Below are positions 55,608 through 63,604 of a DNA stretch of 64,000 nucleotides, in pieces. A program made the translations under genes and the position numbers. Position 1 is the stretch's first letter; each line of letters starts with the position of its first letter. The stretch spans positions 124,001 through 188,000 of the forward strand of contig JAEZST010000010.1 of the NCBI GenBank assembly GCA_023443865.1, read 5' to 3'. The notes beneath the pieces were generated by a model. The model did not search any database. It worked only from the letters and a program-made list of their open reading frames with translations, and was not told the DNA's origin. This DNA is from Spirochaetota bacterium. GTDB taxonomy: Bacteria > Spirochaetota > Spirochaetia > Treponematales > Treponemataceae.

Positions 55608-57196
55608 AAAGGAAAATCGCCCTTACCGAACGGCTCTCGGTCGGCTTCGTGCGCTTCTCGGCGGCTTTCACGATCGTCGCCCTCTTCCTGATCCTCGGGT
55701 ACATCCTCTGGAACGGCTTTTTCTACAGCAACCGCTACGAATACGCCGTTACCTCGGACCGCGCGGACTCGATCGACGGCCTGACCGTCCTCGTAAACGG
55801 CCGCGTCAAGCGGGGCGAATTGCCCTTCGACGTTCTGAGGAACGCCTTCGCCGACGAGTACACCACCTGGAAGCGCGTGGACGAGCAGGACCTCGACATG
55901 TACCCCTACGTGTCCGACCAGGCCCGGCTCTCCTATGCCCAAGCCCTCGACCTTCGGCCCGAAGAACGGGGCGTCCTCGCGGAATTCCCGGGCGACGCCG
56001 AGGCGACGGCCCTCGCGGCGCGGTCCCAGCCCGGCTCTATCGCCATCGTGACGAACGCGGAATACGCGGCCCTTTCGGGCTCCGCCAAGCGCGGCCTCAA
56101 GCTCATGCGCGTGCGCCCCGTCGCCTTCGCCGTCAACCCGACCGTCACCGCCCTCAAGGACAACATGCGGATCGGCACCATCGACGAAACCGCGATCGCG
56201 AAACTCTACCGCGGGGAGATAACGAACTGGAAAGAGCTCGACGGCTACGACCTCCCCGTCGTGACGGTCCTCCCTCCCGAAAACGGCGCCCTGTACGATC
56301 TGGCCAAAAAGGCCGGCGCGGGAACCGGCGCGGCCAACGCCGTCAAAACCGCCTCGCTCGACGAGTATTACCGCGTCCTCTCTTCGACCCCGGGCGCCGC
56401 GGGCCTTGCCGAGGCGAACCGCGCGCGTCCCGCCGGCCTCGCGAGCGTCAACCTCGCGCGGCGGGAATCGGGCCGAAACCTCAGCCTCTCCTTCCTGTTT
56501 GAAGCCCCGGTGGACTCGGGTAAAATCGGCGGCATTTCCACGATCATCCTCAACACCTTCGCCATGGTCTTCCTGACCCTGCTTTTCTCCGTGCCGCCGG
56601 GAATCTTCGCCGCGATCTACCTCGTGGAATACGCCAGGGAAGGCCGCCTCGTGCGCCTGATCCGCCTCGGAACCGAAACCCTCGCCGGCGTCCCCTCGAT
56701 CATATTCGGCCTTTTCGGCATGCTCGTCTTCGTCCAAGGGTTCCGCTGGGGCATCTCGCTCCTTTCGGGTTCCCTCACCATCACCCTCATGATCCTGCCC
56801 ACCATCGTGCGCACCGCCGAGGAAGCCCTGAAATCAGTTCCCCGAAGCCTGCAGGAAGGCAGCCTCGCCCTCGGGGCCACGAAGGTCCAAACCATCTTCA
56901 AGGTCGTCCTTCCCGCCGCCTTCCCGGCCATCGCCTCCGGCATCATCCTGGCCGTGGGCCGCGCCCTCGGGGAAACCGCCGCGCTCCTCTATACCATGGG
57001 CTCGAACTACAAACTCACCTCCGGCCTCTTCGACTCCACCCGCACCCTGGCCGTCCACATCTACCTCATCGTCGCGGAGGGCATTTCCAGCGACAAGGCG
57101 TTCGCCTCGGGCGCCGTCCTCGTCTTCTTTATCCTCGGCATAAACACGGCCGCGCGCTTCCTTATCACCCGCATGGGTAGAATGGCCCGGGCGTAA
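55604..57196 (+). CDS. pstA: Phosphate ABC transporter permease PstA with periplasmic PstS-like insertion
   Basis: A 530-residue permease, about 240 residues longer than minimal PstA. The first helix is at 20-40; residues 42-300 form a soluble extracytoplasmic domain; five helices follow with VPPGIFAAIYLVEYA, LAGVPSIIFGLFG and the coupling loop LQEGSLALGATKVQTIFKVV. The inserted domain contains FAVNPTVTALKDN and AIAKLYRGEITNWKELDGYD, closely matching VVVNKDIAVANLT and LTAIYAGTVKNWKEVGGPN in PstS from this same operon. The PstS phosphate loop (DETSGT) is replaced by PPENGA, so it probably does not bind phosphate. No pstB follows; a terminator lies 140 bp downstream. Confidence 0.9.
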   Translation: MKRKIALTERLSVGFVRFSAAFTIVALFLILGYILWNGFFYSNRYEYAVTSDRADSIDGLTVLVNGRVKRGELPFDVLRNAFADEYTTWKRVDEQDLDMYPYVSDQARLSYAQALDLRPEERGVLAEFPGDAEATALAARSQPGSIAIVTNAEYAALSGSAKRGLKLMRVRPVAFAVNPTVTALKDNMRIGTIDETAIAKLYRGEITNWKELDGYDLPVVTVLPPENGALYDLAKKAGAGTGAANAVKTASLDEYYRVLSSTPGAAGLAEANRARPAGLASVNLARRESGRNLSLSFLFEAPVDSGKIGGISTIILNTFAMVFLTLLFSVPPGIFAAIYLVEYAREGRLVRLIRLGTETLAGVPSIIFGLFGMLVFVQGFRWGISLLSGSLTITLMILPTIVRTAEEALKSVPRSLQEGSLALGATKVQTIFKVVLPAAFPAIASGIILAVGRALGETAALLYTMGSNYKLTSGLFDSTRTLAVHIYLIVAEGISSDKAFASGAVLVFFILGINTAARFLITRMGRMARA

Positions 57197-57278
57197 GGCC
57201 GAACCAAGGCCGAGGCCGAACGACCCACGGGGCGCGTCGACGGAAGGGCGGAGCCCCCGCCCAGAACGATCTAGCAGC

Positions 57279-57312
57279 GGCGTGCGCCGTAGGCGGCTCC
57301 CTACGGCACGCC
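57279..57312. repeat. Stable hairpin downstream of pstA
   Basis: GGCGT and GCCGTAGG (57279-57293) pair with CCTACGGC and ACGCC (57300-57312), apart from a 2-nt bulge. No T tract follows. It may protect the transcript's 3' end; the rest of 57197-57330 shows nothing recognisable. Confidence 0.55.
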
Positions 57313-57335
57313 TGAACGCGTGCGCGACTGCCATC

Positions 57336-57367
57336 CCCGGTAGCCTTCACTGGCTCCGGGTTTTTTT
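57336..57367 (+). terminator. Rho-independent terminator of pstSCA
   Basis: CCCGG-T-AGCC (57336-57345) pairs with GGCT-CCGGG (57352-57360) around a TTCACT loop and is followed by seven T residues. Confidence 0.8.
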
Positions 57368-57504
57368 CCCCCATCGGTGCGGTAAAACCGAGCAAGAGAA
57401 ACGTTTTCACTGAAAAACAGATGAAAAAGGAATACGGAAAATAGGTTTAACGCCACACCATTGCGTATTGTGCAAAAAATAACACATTAGGTAAAACATT
57501 TTCC

Positions 57505-57533
57505 TTTACAGATTAAGTAAACGGGTTTACCAT
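57505..57533 (+). promoter_or_regulatory. Promoter of the glycan-binding operon
   Basis: TTTACA (57505-57510), a 17-nt spacer and TACCAT (57528-57533). The first LacI-type operator lies between the two boxes. Confidence 0.6.
57517..57530. promoter_or_regulatory. LacI/GalR-type operator 1
   Basis: GTAAACGGGTTTAC has perfect GTAAAC/GTTTAC arms around a 2-bp centre, the form of LacI-family operators. It fills the spacer of the promoter, so binding would repress. No LacI-type gene is in the window. Confidence 0.6.
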
Positions 57534-57550
57534 TCCCATAAATCGGTTTA

Positions 57551-57564
57551 CTAAACCGTTTTAC
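57551..57564. promoter_or_regulatory. LacI/GalR-type operator 2
   Basis: CTAAACCGTTTTAC matches operator 1 with two arm mismatches. It overlaps the 15-bp palindrome CGGTTTACTAAACCG (57544-57558). The centres of operators 1 and 2 are 34 bp apart, and this site lies just past the predicted transcription start. Confidence 0.5.
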
Positions 57565-57570
57565 TTGCAT

Positions 57571-57601
57571 GTTGAACGAGTGCAGAATGCATTGGTTCAA
57601 C
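57571..57601 (+). promoter_or_regulatory. Leader hairpin of the glycan-binding operon
   Basis: GTTGAAC (57571-57577) and GTTCAAC (57595-57601) form a 7-bp stem in the leader, 20 nt before the GTG start; TGCA repeats inside the loop could extend it. It may affect stability or translation. Confidence 0.4.
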
Positions 57602-57621
57602 GCGAGCTAATGGAGGAGAAT

Positions 57622-59601
57622 GTGATAAAAAGATGGTTCTTGACAGCGCTTCTGGTTTTGCTCGCCGGTGCCCTGTCTTTTGCGGAGGTAAGGATAAAAC
57701 CCGTGGATGAAAACACGGTGGAAATCACCTTCCTTTTCGAGCATCTTGCGTCCGAAATGAACGTTATCGGATCTTTCGATAACTGGACCGTTCCCGGCGA
57801 GGCGATGACGAAAAACGCCGAGGGAAAATGGGAAAAAACCATAACCGCCGCGGTAACTGACGAAATTCAGTACAAATTCTACGTAAAAGACGTATGGATA
57901 TTCGACGAGCTCGCGCCGGATAAAAAAGACGACGGTTACGGCGGAAACAACGGACTTATCGTCGTTGCGGACATTCTTTCCGGCGCGACGGTCCTTCCCG
58001 TTTCCGGGGCACCCGTTGCCGGGGAAACCGCTGCCGCGGCAACGGAAGTGAAAAGCAAGCTCAATTTCGGCACCACGACCGTGATTGGGTCGCGTACGAC
58101 TTTCTCGACCCAAGGCCTTGTAGATAAGACCGAGAAGGGCATTGAAGCCGACGAGACGGGCTTTTACGCCAAGAGCAATATCAATTTCAACGGCACGATC
58201 GTTCCCGATATGAACGTGTACCTGGATATGAAGATCCTTGAAGGCTACAAGAATATCTGGGCTCAGGATTCGCGCGGCATCATCACTACGCAGGCCGACG
58301 ACGGCGCGCGGGATCTGGTAACCGGCCTACTGACGAATCCCGTAAACTATATGAACGGCGACGATTCGAACCTCAAGGCGCTCAAGACCGGGATCGAAAC
58401 CCCCTACGTGAATTGGGAAACCGGCTACGGCGAGGCGCATACCCGGGACAGGCAGCCGGTGTTTTGGAAGACCATAAGCCCGCGCAACGGCGACGACGGC
58501 TATACCCGTCTTGACTTGGGTTCCCGGTTAACGCTAGTCGGTCCCGGAAAGCTTGAGGCCGGAATTCTCCCGAACCGCTTCGGCGGGGAAATGGGAGCCG
58601 CGACCTGGATCGGCTACGATCTGGGCAATCAGAAGATCGATTTCCAATACGACGTAAAATCGGCCCAGAAATCCGAAATCTCTAGGTTCTTCGACAAGCT
58701 TTATCACCAGGACTTCCTCCTGGGATATAAAATCCGCGCGGGTAACTTTGAGGTCAAAACCCACGGCCTTCTCAATTTATTCAGCGAAAGCGATTTCGAC
58801 GTCGCGAAAGACGCCGCGGGCGCCGTTGAGCTTTCTTACGATAGCGACGGCACCGGTTTCCTTGCCGGGTACCGCTTTACCGAAGAGCGCGCGAACATGC
58901 TTTTCGGCGATAACGACGGCGCCATGGGAGCGCAAAGTACCCAGCGCGTGCTGCTCAATCTTTTCGCCAAGCCGAGCAACGCTTTCAAGGGCGGATTCGA
59001 TTCAAACGCGGTAATCCAATCCAAGCTGATCGATGAAAACGCCATTGAGTTATACGTGAAGCCCTGGACCGAGGTCAAACTCGATTCAGCGTTTGGGAAA
59101 ACGTCTTCCTTGAACGCGTACGCGAAATTCAACTACACCATGCGCGACGACTACGTCTACGTTGCCTCGGACGAAGCCTATCTTTTCGGCGAAGGAGGCC
59201 TGAAATGGTATCTCGCCGAGCCGATCCGCGGTACGAAGGGAATCGACGTGTACTACGGTTTCAACAACTGGGACAAGGCTCGGGTATTCCACAGCCTTAT
59301 GTCCCAGGTATTCCTGCCGGGCAATGCCGCCCTTCAGTTCGGTACCGGCGTGCGCCTCGTACGGGACAACCAGAGCGACGCCATGAAAGAAGCCAATAAC
59401 CTGATGGGTTTTGCCCTCGGCGGCTGGTGGAAGCTTCCCGCTCCCAAGCTCAAGACCCCCATGCTCTACGGAGCCTTCGTGTACAACATGGACGGCCTCG
59501 GCGAAGGCGGTCTCGATATGAGCGATTACGTGACCAAAGACGGCGCCGACAAGATGAACGGCAAGGCTCAGCTTCGCGTCATGCTGAAGTGGGAGTTCTA
59601 A
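57622..59601 (+). CDS. Outer-membrane barrel-like protein with N-terminal glycogen-binding module (A)
   Basis: A 659-residue protein starting at GTG 57622, 5 nt after GGAGG; ATG 57610 is inside that site. A signal peptide (cleavage after SFA, residue 21) is followed by an AMPK/CBM48-like glycogen-binding module (about 25-118): MNVIGSFDNWTVPGEAM with Trp55, QYKFYVKDVWIFD with Trp92, and GGNNGLIVV with the paired Asn, all hallmarks of the family. The remaining 530 residues show alternating strand patterns, many Tyr/Trp/Gly turns and a terminal LRVMLKWEF, as in 16-18-strand porins. It probably spans the outer membrane and binds alpha-glucans. The paralogue follows at 60086. Confidence 0.8.
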   Translation: MIKRWFLTALLVLLAGALSFAEVRIKPVDENTVEITFLFEHLASEMNVIGSFDNWTVPGEAMTKNAEGKWEKTITAAVTDEIQYKFYVKDVWIFDELAPDKKDDGYGGNNGLIVVADILSGATVLPVSGAPVAGETAAAATEVKSKLNFGTTTVIGSRTTFSTQGLVDKTEKGIEADETGFYAKSNINFNGTIVPDMNVYLDMKILEGYKNIWAQDSRGIITTQADDGARDLVTGLLTNPVNYMNGDDSNLKALKTGIETPYVNWETGYGEAHTRDRQPVFWKTISPRNGDDGYTRLDLGSRLTLVGPGKLEAGILPNRFGGEMGAATWIGYDLGNQKIDFQYDVKSAQKSEISRFFDKLYHQDFLLGYKIRAGNFEVKTHGLLNLFSESDFDVAKDAAGAVELSYDSDGTGFLAGYRFTEERANMLFGDNDGAMGAQSTQRVLLNLFAKPSNAFKGGFDSNAVIQSKLIDENAIELYVKPWTEVKLDSAFGKTSSLNAYAKFNYTMRDDYVYVASDEAYLFGEGGLKWYLAEPIRGTKGIDVYYGFNNWDKARVFHSLMSQVFLPGNAALQFGTGVRLVRDNQSDAMKEANNLMGFALGGWWKLPAPKLKTPMLYGAFVYNMDGLGEGGLDMSDYVTKDGADKMNGKAQLRVMLKWEF

Positions 59602-59616
59602 ATGAGGAGGAATCCG

Positions 59617-60072
59617 ATGAAAAACATACTTCGCGGGGGAATCCTTATTCTCCTCGTCGCCGCGCTTTCCGGTTGCGGAAGCGCGTTTCACAACGGCACG
59701 GAAATGCGCCTCTCAAGCATTTCCGTAAAAGGGCTGCCCGCCAATATCTATTCCGGTAAGGAAATGGTCTTTTCCTACAATACCGGCGGCGGATGGATCC
59801 ACGACAAGCCCGCCCTGTTCACCTCTGGGGACTACGGCGCCGTCGTAGATTCCAACGGCGACTGGATCGTTACGTTCAGTCCCCCGCTGGTGGTTACCAC
59901 GTCTACGGTTACCTTTCTCCTGATCGATACGGGCAAGAACTGGGATACCTACAAAGTGGACAAGAAGCACAGCGGAAAGTCGGGCGGCGACGTTATCCTC
60001 GATAATCCCTGGGCTCCGGCAACGATCGTGGGCGTCGTCAACGGCGACAATGTCGAGTGGACAGTCGAGTAA
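59617..60072 (+). CDS. Small lipoprotein between the two glycan-binding barrel proteins
   Basis: A 151-residue lipoprotein. ATG 59617 is chosen because GAGGAGG lies just before it. The signal peptide NILRGGILILLVAALSGCGS has the lipobox LSGC. The mature domain is beta-rich with several surface aromatics (TGGGWIHDKPALF, NGDWIVTFSPP, GKNWDTYKV, DNVEWTV), which would suit carbohydrate stacking. I do not recognise a family. Its position between two glycogen-binding barrel genes, with short gaps on both sides, argues for a role in the same complex. Confidence 0.75.
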   Translation: MKNILRGGILILLVAALSGCGSAFHNGTEMRLSSISVKGLPANIYSGKEMVFSYNTGGGWIHDKPALFTSGDYGAVVDSNGDWIVTFSPPLVVTTSTVTFLLIDTGKNWDTYKVDKKHSGKSGGDVILDNPWAPATIVGVVNGDNVEWTVE

Positions 60073-60085
60073 GTGAGGTACAAAC

Positions 60086-62041
60086 GTGAAAAAAGGTAAA
60101 CTATTGGCGATGACGGCGGCCTTGCTCCTACTTGGAGCCGCTTCATTCGCCGAGATCGTATTGAAGGATCTTGGCGGCGGGAAGGTTTCGATCACCTTCC
60201 TGTTCGAGCATAGCGCTTCGGAAATGAACGTGATCGGTTCCTTCGATAATTGGACCGTTCCCGGCGAAGCGATGGCGAAGAACGCGAAAGGGCAATGGGA
60301 ATATACCCTTGAAGCCCTCTCGACCGACGAGATTCAGTACAAGTTCTTCGTGAAAGACGTGTGGATTTTCGACGAAATGGCCCCGGACAAGAAGGATGAC
60401 GGATACGGCGGAAACAACGGTCTCATCGTGGTCGCCGACATTTTGTCCGGCGCGACTCCCATGAAGCCCGGCGCCGCCGCGGTCGCCGTCGCGTCTCCGT
60501 CAGGTGCGGCGGGTTCGACCGTCGTTCCCCGCAAGAAGGTACAGTTCGGCACGGAAACCTATTTCGATAGTACTACGGTGTTCGGGACGGTTTCGGGCGA
60601 CGAGGAATTCGTGGAATCCGACATCAACGCGAAATCCGTCTGGAAGTTTGACGGCGACCTCGTGCCGAACCTCCCGGGGCATCTGGAAATCACGGCGATG
60701 GACGGGCAGACGAAATTCATGACCGAAGCCGACGCCGGCAACGCCTACGACGGAATCGAGGCCGCGAGTACGGGCTTCCTCATTAATCCCTTCTATTATT
60801 TCGGCGGCAATAAGCGGCCTGCCCTCGACCGGCTCTCCTTCGGTATCGAGGGAAAGTATCTCGAGTGGGAAACCGGGTACATGAACGCTGGGCTGCCCGC
60901 CCGCTCTTCCTTCATGTGGAAAACCGTCACCGACGATACCGGCACCGTTACCGCGGGCGACGGCTACAGCCGGTTCCGCCTGGGCTCGGCCCTCAGGACC
61001 TTCGGCGACTTCAACGTAGACGCGGCGGTTATGCCGAACAAGAGCCTTGACGGCTACTTTGGCTACCTTGCCTGGCTTAAGGCCTCGTACTACGGCGTCG
61101 CCCTGGATTTCCAATACGACATGCGTTCCAACGAAAAGGAAGATTCGTCCCTCTACTTTGACGTAGCCATGCGCCAGGATTACATAGCGGGAATTCAGCT
61201 CGTGCAGGACTGGTATTTCCTCAAGGGACAGTACCTCCTATCGCGCTTTTCTCCGAACGGAGCGGTCGATTCCTCAGCGCAGCTAAAGCGGAGCGCGTAT
61301 AAGGTTGCCCTCGGCATGGACAATCCCGGCCCGGGAATCAAGGCCATCGTAAGCTACGCCTACCGCGGCCAGTACGCCCAGCTCCTTTACGGAAAAAGCG
61401 AAGACGAGCTCGGCGACGAAATGACGCAGAAAATCGCCTTCGAGGGCGCCTACCGGTACTCCTACGCCGTTTCCGCCGCCCTCGACGCGGACGCCGTAAT
61501 GGCGGCCGACGAAGACAACCTTGACGAAAACGTGGCGATCACCGCGAAGCCCGCCCTTACCCTGGACCTCAAGATGATCGCGAACGTTCCCGCGACTCTC
61601 GACGCCTACGTGAAGGGTTACTACAACACCGATCCCGCCGCGGGTGCGGAAACCTTCGGCGTGAATTCTTTCGGCGCCAAACTGGCCTTCGAGAAATACA
61701 ACCTGTATTACAAGTTTGACAACGGAACCGACGACCGTCTTTTCAATACGGTGCTCGCCGACGCCTCCGTGGCCGAGGGTCTGACCCTTCAGGCCGGCGC
61801 GGGGCTCCGAACGGGCTCCGCCGCCGCGACGAACGCCGCGTTTACGCTCGGCGCATTCAAGGTACTCGACGCTCCCCGAGCGAAAAGCCCCACGGTGTAC
61901 GCCCAGTTCCTCTACAACATGGATCCCTACGACGGAGTGGCCAAGTACGGTTTCGACCTGAACGGTTACGGTCCCGACAGCGGCGCCGCCGCGATGGACG
62001 GCCTCGCGAACCTGCGTTTCGGCATCAGCTGGAATTATTGA
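60086..62041 (+). CDS. Outer-membrane barrel-like protein with N-terminal glycogen-binding module (B)
   Basis: A 651-residue paralogue of the protein at 57622. The start is GTG 60086, with GAGGT upstream. After the signal peptide (ending SFA) the glycogen-binding module is nearly identical to that of A (SEMNVIGSFDNWTVPGEAM, IQYKFFVKDVWIFDEMAPDK, GGNNGLIVVADILSGA), while the barrel-like part is strongly diverged, ending LRFGISWNY with a terminal aromatic. An Ala/Ser/Pro linker separates the parts. Conserved modules with diverged barrels suggest the same ligand class but different pores or partners. Outer-membrane location is inferred. Confidence 0.8.
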   Translation: MKKGKLLAMTAALLLLGAASFAEIVLKDLGGGKVSITFLFEHSASEMNVIGSFDNWTVPGEAMAKNAKGQWEYTLEALSTDEIQYKFFVKDVWIFDEMAPDKKDDGYGGNNGLIVVADILSGATPMKPGAAAVAVASPSGAAGSTVVPRKKVQFGTETYFDSTTVFGTVSGDEEFVESDINAKSVWKFDGDLVPNLPGHLEITAMDGQTKFMTEADAGNAYDGIEAASTGFLINPFYYFGGNKRPALDRLSFGIEGKYLEWETGYMNAGLPARSSFMWKTVTDDTGTVTAGDGYSRFRLGSALRTFGDFNVDAAVMPNKSLDGYFGYLAWLKASYYGVALDFQYDMRSNEKEDSSLYFDVAMRQDYIAGIQLVQDWYFLKGQYLLSRFSPNGAVDSSAQLKRSAYKVALGMDNPGPGIKAIVSYAYRGQYAQLLYGKSEDELGDEMTQKIAFEGAYRYSYAVSAALDADAVMAADEDNLDENVAITAKPALTLDLKMIANVPATLDAYVKGYYNTDPAAGAETFGVNSFGAKLAFEKYNLYYKFDNGTDDRLFNTVLADASVAEGLTLQAGAGLRTGSAAATNAAFTLGAFKVLDAPRAKSPTVYAQFLYNMDPYDGVAKYGFDLNGYGPDSGAAAMDGLANLRFGISWNY

Positions 62042-62115
62042 TCGAACGATCATGACCGGGGAGCGCGCGGGCGTTGCCCATACCCCCCGGCGTGAAAGGT
62101 ATAAGGAGAGAGAAG

Positions 62116-63342
62116 ATGAAAAAGATTGCGTTTGCGGCAATGGCCCTCGCGGCCCTCGTCGCTTTCATGGGCTGCGACACCGGCAGCAACACGAAAAAAG
62201 ATCCCGCGGTGACCTATTCCGACTGGCAGATTAAGGGTTCCTTCAATGACTGGTCGCTGAATAAGCTCGTGGTCGACGAAATAGACGCCAACAAGCTGAC
62301 CTTCGAGATTAGCGGACTGTATAATGACGCCAACGTTCCCCTTCTTTACGAATTTGTGTTGGTGAATCCGAGCAACGTAGAATACAAAATTCTTGGGGCG
62401 AGCGGTACCGTTACCGAAGTAACCCCCGGAACCGCCTTCACATTTGGCGATTCCGCCGCCACGGGTTCAACCACCAAGGCAAATGCCGGTTTTGAGGCCA
62501 TCAAGGCTTCGTACACCCTGACGGTCGATATTACCGATCCTGCCGCCCCCGAGCTTAATCTCGTCGCCGGCGACACCGATGCCACTCCGGTTACCGACGC
62601 CGTTCTCCTTGAAAAGCTTCAGATCAAGGGCAATCAGTTCAGCGAGATCAACGGCGTCGCGGTCGGCGCGTGGACGGGAACCTCCGGCACCGTTTCCGGA
62701 TCGACCATGACCTGGGACGTGCTGGTGGACAACAAGGGCGGAACCTTCGGCTTCAATTCCATGAACAACTTCCTTAAGGGCGTATCCCCCGACGTTTCCG
62801 CGCTGACTGCGGGCGGCGCCGCCACCGCGGCAGCGAGCCTTTCAAACAGCACCGGCGATAACTGTTCAATGACCGGTATGCCCAAGGACGGCAGCGTGTA
62901 CACCATCGTGGTAACGGTTGACGTGACCAAGTCCGTTGCCGAAGGCCGTTATTCCATGACCGTGGCGCTCAAGACCCTCGGCACGGAAGATTGGGCTTAC
63001 GAAGCCTGGACCGCTCTGTATCTTCCCGGCGCAGGCTTCACGGGCGCAACGTGGGACGCAGGTTCGTTCCTCGCCGGAACCGTCGCTTCCGGTGTCGGTA
63101 CCGCCTCTCTGACCGCGTCCGATACCGCGGTCCAGTTCAAAATCGTCCCCGAGGACGCGTGGGGTAAGGATGTCGGTTTTGCGGGAATCACCGTCGGAAC
63201 CGGATCGGTAGCGCTCAGCTCAGCGGGCGGGAACATCGGTTTCACCGCGGTTAGCGGCACTACGTATACCGTCACCGTGGACTTTACCACCGCCGAGTAC
63301 ATATCCAGCGGAATCCCGACCGTCACGGTCGTCGCCCCGTAA
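62116..63342 (+). CDS. Lipoprotein with SusE/SusF-like starch-binding modules
   Basis: A 408-residue lipoprotein from ATG 62116 (AAGGAG upstream) with lipobox AFMGC. Three beta-sandwich-like modules are visible: about 30-170 (SDWQIKGSFNDWSLNKLVV to SYTLTVDITDPAAPELNL), 178-305 (LQIKGNQFSEINGVAVGAW to YTIVVTVDVTKSVAEGRYSM) and 315-408 (ALYLPGAGFTGATWDAGSF to YTVTVDFTTAEYISS). Each opens with a WQIKG/LQIKG/LYLPG-type strand and closes with a Thr-Val-Asp strand, as in the tandem starch-binding modules of Bacteroidetes SusE/SusF. It is probably exposed on the cell surface or in the periplasm and holds alpha-glucan for the barrel proteins. Similarity was judged by eye. Confidence 0.72.
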   Translation: MKKIAFAAMALAALVAFMGCDTGSNTKKDPAVTYSDWQIKGSFNDWSLNKLVVDEIDANKLTFEISGLYNDANVPLLYEFVLVNPSNVEYKILGASGTVTEVTPGTAFTFGDSAATGSTTKANAGFEAIKASYTLTVDITDPAAPELNLVAGDTDATPVTDAVLLEKLQIKGNQFSEINGVAVGAWTGTSGTVSGSTMTWDVLVDNKGGTFGFNSMNNFLKGVSPDVSALTAGGAATAAASLSNSTGDNCSMTGMPKDGSVYTIVVTVDVTKSVAEGRYSMTVALKTLGTEDWAYEAWTALYLPGAGFTGATWDAGSFLAGTVASGVGTASLTASDTAVQFKIVPEDAWGKDVGFAGITVGTGSVALSSAGGNIGFTAVSGTTYTVTVDFTTAEYISSGIPTVTVVAP

Positions 63343-63370
63343 GGAAAGCCCGTACTGCTTGAGTACGATT

Positions 63371-63468
63371 CGGCCCTGTTTTACCGCAGGGCCGTCCGCG
63401 GCGCCTGCGGCGCGCGCGGGGGCTGGCCTGTTTTCGGTAGTATTGCCGAAACCGGCCCGCCCCCGCGC
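63371..63468. repeat. Two hairpins downstream of the SusE/F-like gene
   Basis: CGGCCCTG (63371-63378) pairs with CAGGGCCG (63387-63394). A larger hairpin pairs GCGCGGGGGC (63414-63423) with GCCCCCGCGC (63459-63468), with inner GGCC and TTTCGG/CCGAAA stems. Neither has a T tract. They may stabilise or partly terminate the operon transcript ahead of the amylase gene. Confidence 0.6.
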
Positions 63469-63478
63469 CTTCCGCGCA

Positions 63479-63506
63479 TTCGTTTTCCGCAGCGAAGTAC
63501 TATACT
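63479..63506 (+). promoter_or_regulatory. Candidate promoter of the amylase gene
   Basis: TTCGTT (63479-63484), a 16-nt spacer and TATACT (63501-63506). It would give a leader of about 90 nt containing two hairpins. Confidence 0.45.
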
Positions 63507-63557
63507 TTTCGGGGGGCGATTAAAGAACACTGTGCAAGAGCGTTCTTCATCTCCAGG

Positions 63558-63592
63558 GGAAGCACGGCCCGTGCTTCCTCTTTACTATTTTT
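63558..63592 (+). terminator. Terminator-like hairpin in the amylase leader (possible attenuator)
   Basis: GGAAGCACGG (63558-63567) pairs with CCGTGCTTCC (63569-63578), followed by TCTTTACTATTTTT. It stands 12 nt before the start codon region; an upstream AAGAAC/GTTCTT hairpin (63523-63547) precedes it. The amylase gene begins just after, so the element could be an attenuator. Confidence 0.5.
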
Positions 63593-63604
63593 CCGGGGGT
63601 AAGC

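Noticed and set aside
57197..57335. A tRNA or structured RNA gene after pstA
   Set aside because: The hairpin at 57279-57312 is strong, but no cloverleaf, anticodon arm or T-loop consensus can be drawn.
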